Assembly: GCA_030065935.1 (NCBI GenBank) | Contig: JASJCP010000013.1 | Location: 1 to 51,285 of the forward strand | Reading direction: 5' to 3' | DNA length: 51,285 nucleotides | Origin: Xenococcaceae cyanobacterium MO_167.B27 | Lineage (GTDB): Bacteria > Cyanobacteriota > Cyanobacteriia > Cyanobacteriales > Xenococcaceae | In this document: piece by piece, positions 43,254-51,285 of the stretch | Numbering within the stretch: position 1 is the first letter of the stretch | How the letters are laid out: each line of letters begins with the position of its first letter | Program-made: the position numbers and the translations under genes | The notes under the pieces: generated by a model | Told to the model about the DNA's origin: nothing | Database searches by the model: none | What the model saw: only the letters and a program-made list of their open reading frames with translations

Positions 43254-44183
43254 TTATTTAGTAAGTACTGAACCGAAAATAACTTTAGGAATAGTCATTA
43301 GGAGAATTTTTAGGTCTTGACCCAAAGACCAACTGTTTAAATAGTTCAGATCCCATTGAGTAACTGCATCCCAATCTAAAAGATGGGAATTTCTTGCTAT
43401 TTGCCAAGCACCTGTAAGACCAGGAAGTGCTGTATGACCTAGTTTCTGTGGACGTAAAGAGTTATACAAACCCCAAGGACGAGGTCCAACTAAGCTCATC
43501 TCCCCTCGCAAGACGTTAAACAGTAGAGGTAATTTGTCGAGACTATATTTGCGTAACCACTCACCCAGGGAGCTACTTGGAGGCTTCTTTTCGAGTTTTT
43601 CTAATTCTAGGCGATCGCCCATAATGGGATGTGGTTGTGGTTCGCCATCGCTAAATATGGTACGAAACTTATAAACTTGAAACAGTTGACCTTGATTCCC
43701 CACTCGCCACTGACGCAAGAAAACTGGCTTTGGAGTCAAGATTTTAATCACAGCAGCTAATATCAACATTACTGGACTCAACAGCAATAATAAAATAGCA
43801 GCAACCAACCAGTCCATGAGTCTTTTAATGTTCCAATAAATAGGCTTTTGGTCACTGAGGGCTTTTATCTGGGAAGGCAAAACTAGAAAAACTGGTTTGT
43901 TACACTCTCGACACAGTTTCGCCCATAACTTGATTGCTTTTTTTTCCATCCCAGAATCAAGACAAACTTGCTCAACTATAGAATTTTGGAGACAGTCTTT
44001 TAACCATTCTCTGAGTTTCAATGCAGGTAAAACATCTTGAGAACTATCTTGAATAGCTTTGACCCAAAGTGTTTTGTCGCGCCATTGCAAACTACAGGGG
44101 GGTAAGTAAGGTTCAACTTTAGAAGAGTCAAGCTCTAAAACTAAGGTTTTGGAAGTAGTCAGTACAACTTTTTGAGACACCAT
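43254..44183 (-). CDS. Sugar transferase (undecaprenyl-phosphate type, HepC/WbaP-like)
   Basis: This 309-residue protein has an N-terminal non-membrane region of about 110 residues and then a membrane-embedded C-terminal sugar-transferase domain. The re-entrant hydrophobic segment is LLLLLLSPVMLILAAVIKI. The catalytic core is VGNQGQLFQVYKFRTIFSDG and RKYSLDKLPLLFNVLRGEM with SLVGPRPWG. This is the usual phosphosugar-transferase fold that attaches the first sugar phosphate to undecaprenyl phosphate and so starts repeat-unit synthesis. It lies between the Wzc-like gene and the exporter with 4-21 bp gaps. It lacks the four N-terminal helices of WbaP, so it is the short HepC-like form. Confidence 0.9.
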   Translation of the reverse strand: MVSQKVVLTTSKTLVLELDSSKVEPYLPPCSLQWRDKTLWVKAIQDSSQDVLPALKLREWLKDCLQNSIVEQVCLDSGMEKKAIKLWAKLCRECNKPVFLVLPSQIKALSDQKPIYWNIKRLMDWLVAAILLLLLSPVMLILAAVIKILTPKPVFLRQWRVGNQGQLFQVYKFRTIFSDGEPQPHPIMGDRLELEKLEKKPPSSSLGEWLRKYSLDKLPLLFNVLRGEMSLVGPRPWGLYNSLRPQKLGHTALPGLTGAWQIARNSHLLDWDAVTQWDLNYLNSWSLGQDLKILLMTIPKVIFGSVLTK

Positions 44184-44204
44184 AGAATATTCCTCACACT
44201 TAAA

Positions 44205-46391
44205 TTAATTCATGTTACTTATTTGGGAAAGTAAAAACTGTTGTCTTCTTTCCTTGCGGACTTCTTTTGAGTCATTAACTACTACTCCCAATAAATTGAA
44301 CTTAGTCATTAAATTAGTAGCTTCGGTGAACTCAGCAATTTTTACTGTATCGAGACGGGATACTATAACCACACCACTACAGTAGGATGCAGTTTTAATC
44401 GCATCTACTGTACCGAGTATGGGAGGTGTATCCACAAGCACTAGATCGTAGTGTTGTTCTAGATTTCTAATCAGTTCTGGAAATCTAGAATTACTGAGTA
44501 ATTTAACTGGGTCAGCAGTTTGAGAACCAGCCACGATTAGGTCAATGGTTTCTCCTAATAAAGGTATGCTATGAATTGTAGGAATTTTGTTTCCTCCTGC
44601 TAACCAGTCGGAAAGACCATCACGATTTATGAGCTCAAACTCTTGATGCAGACGAGGAGAACGTAAGTTAGCATCAATAATCAAAACTTTTTGCTGACGG
44701 CGAGCGATACTAGCAGCTAAACCACAGATAAGAGTTGATTTACCTTCTTGGGCGATCGCACTAGTAACTGTCAAGGATTTGATGGCAGAATAAGAATTTA
44801 AGAGTTGAAGATTCTCATAGATAATATCTACGGATTCCTGAAAGGGTTGCCATCCTAGGATATCTCTTAGGGATTTAGAGGGAGACAATGGTAACTGAGC
44901 TAAAAAATGATTATTATTTTTTTCTAAAGGCTCTCTGGGAATAGTCCCTAAAACGGGAAGGGAAACTTGTTGCTCAATCTGTTTGCGATCGAACACACGA
45001 TTATCTGAAGCTTCTCGCACAAACGCAGCAAAACCGCCAAGCACTGAAGCAACTACAATCCCTAGTAATAAATCTCGTTGTATATTCGGAGATATCAGAA
45101 CACCATCACTAGGAGGTTCGACTATTTGCCAATTAAAACCACCGCGATCGATTTCAATCCCAAATTCTTGTTTAGCTTCTAGGAGTCTTTGTAGAGTATT
45201 GCGTTTCACTTCTGCTTCTTGTACTAAACTGTTGTACTCAGCAATAATTTTGGGGAACTCATTTAACTGTTTGCTTAGTGATTGCTCTGTTTGAGCCAAA
45301 CTAAGCTCTTTTTCTTCAATCCCCTTCAACTGTGCTTTTAATTGGGTTAAGGTTTCCAAAACATCGGTTTCCGATTCTCCCAATTGTCCCTGTTTTTGGA
45401 GGGATTCCAAGTCTAAATTTAACTGAGGGGGAACTGCTCCCAAAACTTTAATTATTTCTTTCCTGAGTAAACCTTGTTTACTATATCTTTGAGCTAACAA
45501 ATCTTGAATAATGGGATTCTTCTCGGTAAACCTAGCCCGTTGTTGTGCCAATTCCAATTCTACTGTTTGTAATTCGTTGAGCAGGTTTTGATAGCGTTCG
45601 GACTGAGTTAAACGAGTTGAAGTAGTCAGATTGTTGTCTGAAGTCCCTAACTGTTGTTGTAAATTAAGGTAGCGACCATTAATATCTTGATACTCAGCTT
45701 TCAGAGATTCTCTTTGTTGTTTAATATTTCCTAATCTGTCGGAAATAACTGCTGCTTCTTGTTCTGGGTCGATCAGATTATAGCGATTGCGTAATTCAGT
45801 TATACTCGATTCTGTTTGAATTAAATCTTGACGGGCTTCGGGGATTTGATTATTAATAAAACTCAAACCATCTTGAAGACGCTTTTCTTGTTGTTCCAGG
45901 TTATATTCTAAATAAACTGCTTTGATCTTCTCTAGAACTTCTTTGGTGAGTGTCGGACTATTACCAACATAATCAGCTTCGATGATCTTAGTTTCGGTTT
46001 TTCCCTCTATTAATTGATAAATATCAAGAGATCTTCTAAGTTCCTCAATAGTCATATCTGGGTATTGTGCTTGCAGCTTTGTAACTGCTCTCTTGAGCAA
46101 TCCCGAACTACGCATCAAGTTGATTTGGGTAGCATAGTCAATTTCGACTCCATAATCACTAAACTCCTCCTGACTGTCTGTGTTCCCCTGATAATTAGGT
46201 TCGACCAAAAGTTGCATCGAACTCATATATATTGATGGTTTTTGTAAACTTATCAAAGTGTTCAGAGTTATCACTCCAGCAAAGACACCTAAAAACCAAA
46301 AACGCCTACGCCACAGGATTTTCAATAATTCTCCATAACCTAAATCTGCTCCTAGCTCTTTTTCTTCCCAGTTATTGTTACTCTGAATCAT
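44205..46391 (-). CDS. Wzc-like polysaccharide co-polymerase with BY-kinase domain
   Basis: This 728-residue chain-length regulator has transmembrane segments near 31-50 (FWFLGVFAGVITLNTLISL) and 440-460, enclosing a periplasmic coiled-coil domain with many heptads. The C-terminal BY-kinase has Walker A AIAQEGKST (546-554), Walker A' VLIIDANLRSP (569-579) and Walker B LVLVDTPP (650-657). The tail after Walker B ends in RKERRQQFLLSQISNMN and has no tyrosine cluster, so the usual autophosphorylation signal is missing. It is the largest gene of the locus and sits between the GT4 that heads the operon and the sugar transferase. Confidence 0.9.
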   Translation of the reverse strand: MIQSNNNWEEKELGADLGYGELLKILWRRRFWFLGVFAGVITLNTLISLQKPSIYMSSMQLLVEPNYQGNTDSQEEFSDYGVEIDYATQINLMRSSGLLKRAVTKLQAQYPDMTIEELRRSLDIYQLIEGKTETKIIEADYVGNSPTLTKEVLEKIKAVYLEYNLEQQEKRLQDGLSFINNQIPEARQDLIQTESSITELRNRYNLIDPEQEAAVISDRLGNIKQQRESLKAEYQDINGRYLNLQQQLGTSDNNLTTSTRLTQSERYQNLLNELQTVELELAQQRARFTEKNPIIQDLLAQRYSKQGLLRKEIIKVLGAVPPQLNLDLESLQKQGQLGESETDVLETLTQLKAQLKGIEEKELSLAQTEQSLSKQLNEFPKIIAEYNSLVQEAEVKRNTLQRLLEAKQEFGIEIDRGGFNWQIVEPPSDGVLISPNIQRDLLLGIVVASVLGGFAAFVREASDNRVFDRKQIEQQVSLPVLGTIPREPLEKNNNHFLAQLPLSPSKSLRDILGWQPFQESVDIIYENLQLLNSYSAIKSLTVTSAIAQEGKSTLICGLAASIARRQQKVLIIDANLRSPRLHQEFELINRDGLSDWLAGGNKIPTIHSIPLLGETIDLIVAGSQTADPVKLLSNSRFPELIRNLEQHYDLVLVDTPPILGTVDAIKTASYCSGVVIVSRLDTVKIAEFTEATNLMTKFNLLGVVVNDSKEVRKERRQQFLLSQISNMN

Positions 46392-46394
46392 CTT

Positions 46395-47534
46395 TTAATT
46401 TGCTCCTAATGCCAAATCTGACTTGAGATTTAAAGCTTTAACTACAGATTTTCCACAAAATTCTTGTATGATTTGCCTTACTTGCTGGAAAAATATGGAC
46501 TCCGAAAAATTACTGACTGCATGATGGCGAATTTGATGGTAATCCCAATCTGTAGCTTTGGCTTCAATTAAAGCGGTATGTAATGCTTCGGGTGATTGTG
46601 GCTTAAACAGGATTCCTGTTTTTCCTGAAATTTGAGTGTCTAAAACCCCTCCTGCACCATAAGCAATAACTGGTGTCCCACTGGCATTAGCTTCTATAGG
46701 AACTAAGCCATAATCTTCAAGAGCAGTAACAATAACAGCCTGAGCCTTTGCCATTAAATGAGTCCGCCATTGGTCATCGACGTAGCCTAAAAATTTGACA
46801 TTTTCTAAAGCTCTAGACTCAATCTGCTTTCTTTCTGGTCCATCCCCAATAATTACTAGGGGCCATCCTAGCCAGTTAAACGCTTCTACAGCAAGATCAA
46901 TTCTTTTGTAGCTAATGAAACGAGAAGACATTACATAAAAATCTTCTTTTTGAGCCGAAAACATAAATTTATTAGTTTCGATGGGATAATTAATTACTAA
47001 AGCTTTACGTTTATATGTTTTTTCGATTCTTTTAGCTACCGTACTAGAGTTAGCAATGTACAGGTCAGGTTCTTGAGCGTAAGTTAAGTCAGCCTCTCGC
47101 AAGTATTCCAGTACGGGATTAATTAAGGGAGAAAACTTTTTGTAACTAGTATTTTCTTCCAGATAAGTATCTGTATCCCATAAAAAACGGGTTACATTAT
47201 GGCAAAAGCAGATGTGCATTGCTCCTGGTCGTTTCCGAACCCCTTTGGCAAAACTAGAGCTACTGCTAATAATTAGGTCGTATTCCTGAAAATTTAGGCT
47301 ACGAAATGCAGGGTAGTATAGAGGAGCAAATAAACGGAAATAATGATGAGAACCTGGTATTTTTTGCAAAAAAGTTGTATTTACCCTGCGATGCTCTAAA
47401 TTAATTGTGTTTTCGGGATAATACAAAGAAGTATAGATATCCGCATCAGGGAAATGTCTGCATAGGAGTCTAAATACTCTTTCTGCTCCTCCTTTTTGAG
47501 TTAGATAGTCATGTACTAGAGCTACTTTCATCAT
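46395..47534 (-). CDS. GT4-family glycosyltransferase
   Basis: This 379-residue GT-B enzyme begins MKVALVHDYLTQKGGAERVF, the standard start of the mannosyl- or rhamnosyl-transferase group in exopolysaccharide clusters. The linker is FYVMSSRFISYKRIDLAVEA. The donor-binding motif is EDYGLVPIEANASGTPVIAY with GGVLDTQISGKTG, containing the GT4 E-x7-E pair. Tandem ATGs at 47534 and 47531 make the start certain to within one codon. It is the first gene of the minus-strand cluster, so the cluster promoter should lie in the 820-bp region upstream. Confidence 0.92.
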   Translation of the reverse strand: MMKVALVHDYLTQKGGAERVFRLLCRHFPDADIYTSLYYPENTINLEHRRVNTTFLQKIPGSHHYFRLFAPLYYPAFRSLNFQEYDLIISSSSSFAKGVRKRPGAMHICFCHNVTRFLWDTDTYLEENTSYKKFSPLINPVLEYLREADLTYAQEPDLYIANSSTVAKRIEKTYKRKALVINYPIETNKFMFSAQKEDFYVMSSRFISYKRIDLAVEAFNWLGWPLVIIGDGPERKQIESRALENVKFLGYVDDQWRTHLMAKAQAVIVTALEDYGLVPIEANASGTPVIAYGAGGVLDTQISGKTGILFKPQSPEALHTALIEAKATDWDYHQIRHHAVSNFSESIFFQQVRQIIQEFCGKSVVKALNLKSDLALGAN

Positions 47535-48354
47535 TGCTTAGTTTCAGTAGCCCCCAAGTATTTGATTTGGAACATTATGTTGAACCCCATCCGTCAACAA
47601 ATCTAGAAAATTGCTTTTTTTCCGTCTATGTAATAAAGCTTTAGTTGATATCTTGCACTCATACATGAAAATATCTCAGTTTTTAGGTTTTAGGTTAAGA
47701 AAAAAGAAGTATCCGCCCAAGGCTTGCGTCCTTACAAGAGGAGTTATTACGGAAAAAGTCCCATTAATCCTGGTGGTACAGACGCAATATATCGTGTTTA
47801 TACAAAATAATTAAAAAATCCCTAACTTAACACCTATTACCTAGTACCTAACACCTGTTATTCAGTATTAAAGTACTAGTTCAAGATGTGAGTTCAGTAT
47901 TATTACGATAATAAGGTTTGGCTCTTATTACAATGTATTTAAGTATTTTTATCATACTGTGAGTCGTCTTGGGTTGTAGGTAACACAATGGTTAGATAAA
48001 AGTAAGATTGTCTGAAGACAAGGAAGCTCAATACCTATGGCTTAAAAACATCCCCTAAAATTTCTTTTTAAGGTGTTTATATAAACTGTAAATTTACCTA
48101 GGTAATTTTACATAAACTTTAAGAAACTAAGAATCAACTTTTCTAGAATTTATCGTTTTACCGTTAAAATCAATAGAATTTAAATTATTAATTTGTTGAT
48201 AAGATGAGATTAAACATTTAAGGAGTCAAGATTATTAAGAACGACATTATTGGATTATAGTCAAGTTTTAAGCTTGATTTTGCTCATTTTATCCATAAAA
48301 TGCCTTAATATTTCAATATTCCTGCCTATAACACAAAAAAATATTTAATATAAG
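47535..48354. promoter_or_regulatory. Long divergent regulatory region between locus head and STAND gene
   Basis: This 820-bp AT-rich region has no credible gene; an open frame at 47611-47814 has no recognisable features. It contains a GACGCAATATATCGTGT stretch near 47783-47799 resembling a common cyanobacterial palindromic repeat, CCTATTACCTAGTACC-type short repeats near 47830-47860, and a near-perfect 24-bp palindrome at 48088-48111. It should contain the promoters for the leftward polysaccharide genes and the rightward STAND gene. Confidence 0.55.
48088..48111. promoter_or_regulatory. 24-bp near-perfect palindrome (operator candidate)
   Basis: The left half is GTAAATTTACCT. The right half reads AGGTAATTTTAC, and 11 of 12 positions pair, with the mismatch at the seventh base of the right half. 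The core TTACCTAGGTAA is a perfect 12-bp palindrome. It lies 244 bp before the STAND gene and 554 bp before the first glycosyltransferase of the minus-strand cluster. This form fits a dimeric regulator site, but no regulator is identified. Confidence 0.55.
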
Positions 48355-49710
48355 ATGATTGGTGCAGCAATTGACTTTGAAACAGTTATTGAGATTATCG
48401 ATAATGGAATAAAGCCCTCATATCTCAATAAATTACAAGAGATTATCCTCAAAGAAACTTGGCAAGGAAAAACCTATACAGAAATTGCTAGAGCCTATAA
48501 CTATGAATCAGAATATATTAAGAGTGCAGGTTGTGAGCTTTGGAAACTGATTTCTCAATCTTTTAATCAACCAGTTAATAAAAGTAATTTTGTAGCTTTT
48601 ATCAGAAGAATAGTCATTGCGTCTTCTCAGTCCATTGATAACGACAAGTCTTATAACTCCAGAGAAAAAACTTTAACCAAAATAGTCAATAAAAATAATT
48701 GGACAACTGCCCCTGATATTTCACATTTACTAGACAATGACGATGATATACAGCCTTTAGTTGAATTGAGTAAAGACCATCGCTGTCGTTGTATTTTAAT
48801 ATCAGGAATGATCGGCTCTGGTAAAACTACTTTAGCTACTAAATTCGCCTACAAACAACAAAAGCAATTTGACTATGTTGTTTGGTTATCAGTGCAAAAT
48901 ACTCCTCCTGTGGAGACATTGCTGAAAATCAGTCTTCAGGTTTTTGATTCTTCTTTAGTTTCTAGTTTCATCAATGAATCTGTTTCTTTTGAAGCTTTAT
49001 TGGTAGAATTGCTTTCTTATCTACGCAATTACCGATGTCTGTTAATTTTGGATGGCTTACAAGAAGTACTTGAATGTACAGATTCAGCAACTTACTACCG
49101 TCAAGATTATGAGCAGTATGGGCAATTGATTCGCTCGATTATTACTACCGATAATAAAACTTTGTTAGTGATTACTAGCAGAATTAATCTTAAACCTTTG
49201 AATTACTATGGACAAGACAGAGTGCGATTATTAACTTTAGGAGAATTCAATAAAACTAATGTAGATAACCTCTTTCCTTATAACTTTAACCACAATAATT
49301 TACAGTTAAAATGGTCTGATATCTGTCAATATTATCTTTATAATCCTCAACTACTCAAGATTGTTGCTAGTAATCTCGAAAAATTGCCTGAAATTATTAC
49401 TGAAGAATCGATGAGAAATATCGTGTCCCTTGAAGAAATAGATAATTTGCTAAATTTTGAACTCAGCTATTTATCCCGTCTGGAAAAAGAGATAATTCAT
49501 TGGTTAGCTATAGACTCTATGACTAACACTTACGAAACATTAATGGTCAAAATAGAACAACCCTTCTCTAAAATCATCAACCTATTAGAAGCACTGAATC
49601 ATTTAACTCAGCGATCGCTAGTAACTAAATGCGATCGCACCTATGTCTTAGCACCTTTGATTAAGGATCACATACAGCGCAAACTAATTCGATTATCACT
49701 ACAACATTAA
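48355..49710 (+). CDS. STAND-type NTPase (NB-ARC-like) with N-terminal vMAP-like domain
   Basis: This 451-residue protein has an N-terminal helical domain of about 85 residues (LNKLQEIILKETWQGKTYTE) resembling the vWA-MoxR-associated-protein N-terminal helix-turn-helix domain found on many cyanobacterial STAND proteins. The NTPase follows: P-loop GMIGSGKTT (151-159), Walker B CLLILDGLQEVL (228-239) and a sensor-like VITSR. There is no WD40 or TPR array after the winged-helix-like region, so it is unusually short. Next to a polysaccharide cluster it is a candidate regulator; as I recall, a STAND protein regulates the synechan locus of Synechocystis. A second partial copy lies at 50907-51285. 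Confidence 0.8.
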   Translation: MIGAAIDFETVIEIIDNGIKPSYLNKLQEIILKETWQGKTYTEIARAYNYESEYIKSAGCELWKLISQSFNQPVNKSNFVAFIRRIVIASSQSIDNDKSYNSREKTLTKIVNKNNWTTAPDISHLLDNDDDIQPLVELSKDHRCRCILISGMIGSGKTTLATKFAYKQQKQFDYVVWLSVQNTPPVETLLKISLQVFDSSLVSSFINESVSFEALLVELLSYLRNYRCLLILDGLQEVLECTDSATYYRQDYEQYGQLIRSIITTDNKTLLVITSRINLKPLNYYGQDRVRLLTLGEFNKTNVDNLFPYNFNHNNLQLKWSDICQYYLYNPQLLKIVASNLEKLPEIITEESMRNIVSLEEIDNLLNFELSYLSRLEKEIIHWLAIDSMTNTYETLMVKIEQPFSKIINLLEALNHLTQRSLVTKCDRTYVLAPLIKDHIQRKLIRLSLQH

Positions 49711-49718
49711 GGCGGAAA

Positions 49719-50906
49719 ATGACTCAAAATATTAAAATTGGGAGTCTTCAGAAGCAAGGAGCGAAGAAACAACCCAAAATTCTCTTTGTAGATCATACTG
49801 CTGTTCTAGGAGGTGCAGAACTAAGTTTGCTTGATTTGGTAACTGTTTATGGGAACCAGAGTGAGGTACTATTATTTTCTGATGGTGCTTTGAAAAAGAC
49901 TTTAGCCAGTAGGGGAATTCCAGTTGCGATCGCCAAAGCCAGTTCAGAAACTCTTAATCTGCGTAGTTCTGGTGGCATCAAAGCCATTAAAAGTTTACCC
50001 GAACTGTGGTGGCTAGCTGGTCAGATTAGACAAAAAGCCCAAAACTTTGATTTAATACACGCTAACTCTCAAAAAGCTTTTGTCACTGCTGCTTTAGCAA
50101 CTTTAAGGGGTAGTCCTCCAGTAGTTTGGCACTTGCGGGATATTCTGACGGCTCGACACTTTAGCCGTCTTAATCGTAGTATTGCAATATTTCTCGCCAA
50201 TCAATTTGCTACTAGAGTAATAGTTAATTCCCAGGCTACTGGTAAAGCTTTTGTGGCTGCTGGAGGCAAACCAGAATTAGTCCGTGTTGTCTATAATGGC
50301 TTTCATAGCGAGCCTTTTGAAACAGCTTCTTTAGAACAAGCACAGAAGATTAGAACTCAGTTAAATATCCATGATGTTCCCCTAGTAGGATTATTTAGTC
50401 GGCTTTCTCCCTGGAAAGGACAACACATATTATTATCCGCAATCAAACAACTACCCCAAGTTCACATTATCTTAGTGGGAGATGCTTTATTTGGCGAGCA
50501 AGAATATGTATCTTATCTGAAAACTTTAGCTGATGAGCCAGAATTACAAGGTCGAGTTCATTGGTTAGGATTTCGTAATGACATACCACCCCTAATGAAA
50601 GCTTGTGACATTATTGTTCATACCTCCACCGAGCCAGAACCTTTTGGGAGAGTAATAGTAGAAGGACAATTAGCTCAACGCCCTGTCATTGCTGCTGCTG
50701 CTGGAGGCGCACTAGAGTTAATTGAACCAGAAAAAACTGGTTTGTTATTTCCTCCAGGGGATTATAACGCCTTGAAAATTCAAATAGAGAAGTTAATCAG
50801 CGATCGTGCTTTAGGCTCTTTTTTAGCCCAACAAGGTTATATTAGTGCCAAAACTAATTTTTCTTGGGGGACAATCTTGGATAGTTTCCAGAAAGCCATT
50901 TCTTAA
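49719..50906 (+). CDS. GT4-family glycosyltransferase
   Basis: This 395-residue GT-B enzyme contains ILFVDHTAVLGGAELSLLDL near the N-terminus, the linker VGLFSRLSPWKGQHILLSAI, and the donor motif EPEPFGRVIVEGQLAQRPVI with GGALELIEPEKTG (E-x7-E pair). It starts 8 bp after the STAND stop with AGGCGG upstream, so the two genes form an operon. Unlike the rest of the locus it is on the plus strand. It is flanked on both sides by homologous STAND sequence. Confidence 0.92.
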   Translation: MTQNIKIGSLQKQGAKKQPKILFVDHTAVLGGAELSLLDLVTVYGNQSEVLLFSDGALKKTLASRGIPVAIAKASSETLNLRSSGGIKAIKSLPELWWLAGQIRQKAQNFDLIHANSQKAFVTAALATLRGSPPVVWHLRDILTARHFSRLNRSIAIFLANQFATRVIVNSQATGKAFVAAGGKPELVRVVYNGFHSEPFETASLEQAQKIRTQLNIHDVPLVGLFSRLSPWKGQHILLSAIKQLPQVHIILVGDALFGEQEYVSYLKTLADEPELQGRVHWLGFRNDIPPLMKACDIIVHTSTEPEPFGRVIVEGQLAQRPVIAAAAGGALELIEPEKTGLLFPPGDYNALKIQIEKLISDRALGSFLAQQGYISAKTNFSWGTILDSFQKAIS

Positions 50907-51285
50907 GCGAGTATTAACTTTAGGAGAATTCAATAAAACTAATGTAGATAACATTTTTCCTGATAACTTTAACGACAATAATTTCCAGCTAAAATGGTCG
51001 GATATCTGTCAATACTATCTCTAACTATTTTTGAGAATTGGTATCAACTATTTATCCCGTCTGGAAAAAGAGATAATTCATTGGTTAGCTATAGACTCTA
51101 TGACTAACACTTACGAAACATTAATGGTCAAAATAGAACAACCCCTCTCTAAAATCATTAACCTATTAGAAGCACTGAATCATTTAACTCAGCGATCGCT
51201 AGTAACTAAATGCGATCGCACCTATGTCTTAGCACCTTTGATTAAGGATCACATACAGCGCAAACTAATTCGATTATCACTACAA
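50907..51285 (+). pseudogene. Partial second copy of the STAND NTPase gene (runs off window)
   Basis: Bases 50907-51023 align to 49224-49340 with about ten differences. About 102 bp of the full copy is then absent (net). Bases 51048-51285 align to 49467-49704 with only two differences seen. A TAA stop at 51021-51023 and the deletion destroy the frame, and the 5' half including the P-loop is absent. The two segments differ sharply in divergence, which suggests gene conversion or a recent recombination of the distal part. The copy may continue past the window end, so a second glycosyltransferase copy outside the window is possible. Confidence 0.88.

Noticed and set aside
47611-47814. 67-aa open frame in the divergent region
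   Set aside because: It has no recognisable domain, no good ribosome binding site, and includes a repeat-like segment near 47783.

Overview
This window reads as a cyanobacterial chromosome segment. The evidence is the frequent HIP1-type GCGATCGC octamer, a plant-type [2Fe-2S] ferredoxin, a ctaB-ctaA // ctaC-ctaD-ctaE (coxBAC) respiratory block in the usual divergent cyanobacterial arrangement, heptameric short tandem repeats between genes, and IS200/IS605-type tnpB genes with hairpin right ends. The species cannot be named from sequence alone. A unicellular, baeocytous or filamentous form making abundant extracellular polysaccharide would fit.

Layout. (1) 1-8.4 kb is housekeeping: an inositol-monophosphatase-family enzyme, a thermonuclease-like lipoprotein, an extended ferredoxin, tRNA-Ser(GGA), a DUF4230-like membrane-anchored protein, gamma-glutamyltransferase converging on a gamma-glutamylcyclotransferase-like gene, an alpha/beta-hydrolase-fold protein without its serine, an FMN-dependent lactate/glycolate-oxidase-type enzyme, and MsrB. 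(2) 8.4-12.2 kb is a small mobile-element patch: a decayed tnpB, a pentapeptide-repeat gene made of 15-bp DNA repeats, and an intact lone tnpB with a clear right-end hairpin. (3) 12.2-18.1 kb is cytochrome c oxidase and heme A synthesis. (4) 18.1-47.5 kb is a roughly 29-kb polysaccharide locus, almost all on the minus strand. (5) 47.5-51.3 kb holds a long non-coding divergent region with a 24-bp near-palindrome, a STAND-type NTPase, one more glycosyltransferase, and a partial second copy of the STAND gene running off the window end.

How the genes work together. The large locus contains an undecaprenyl-phosphate sugar-transferase-type initiator, a Wzc-like co-polymerase/BY-kinase, an MsbA/HepA-like ABC exporter, a Wzy/O-antigen-ligase-like membrane protein, four GT4 enzymes, four GT2 enzymes and one GT39/ArnT-like integral membrane glycosyltransferase. 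It also has six sulfotransferases, a methyltransferase, a PhyH-type dioxygenase, a membrane-anchored seven-motif FG-GAP/ASPIC-UnbV propeller and a secreted clan-A-like glycoside hydrolase on the opposite strand. The simplest reading is synthesis and export of a heavily sulfated, decorated extracellular polysaccharide. The STAND NTPase beside it is a candidate regulator. No Wza-type outer-membrane exporter and no Wzx-type flippase are visible in the window. Two glycosyltransferase fragments (22.3 kb and 39.8 kb), a paralogous sulfotransferase pair and the partial STAND duplication show that the locus has been actively rearranged.

All functions are inferred from motifs and remembered family features; no database search was run. 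Where the longest open frame begins with TTG or GTG and a nearby ATG fits the family better, the ATG was chosen and this is stated.
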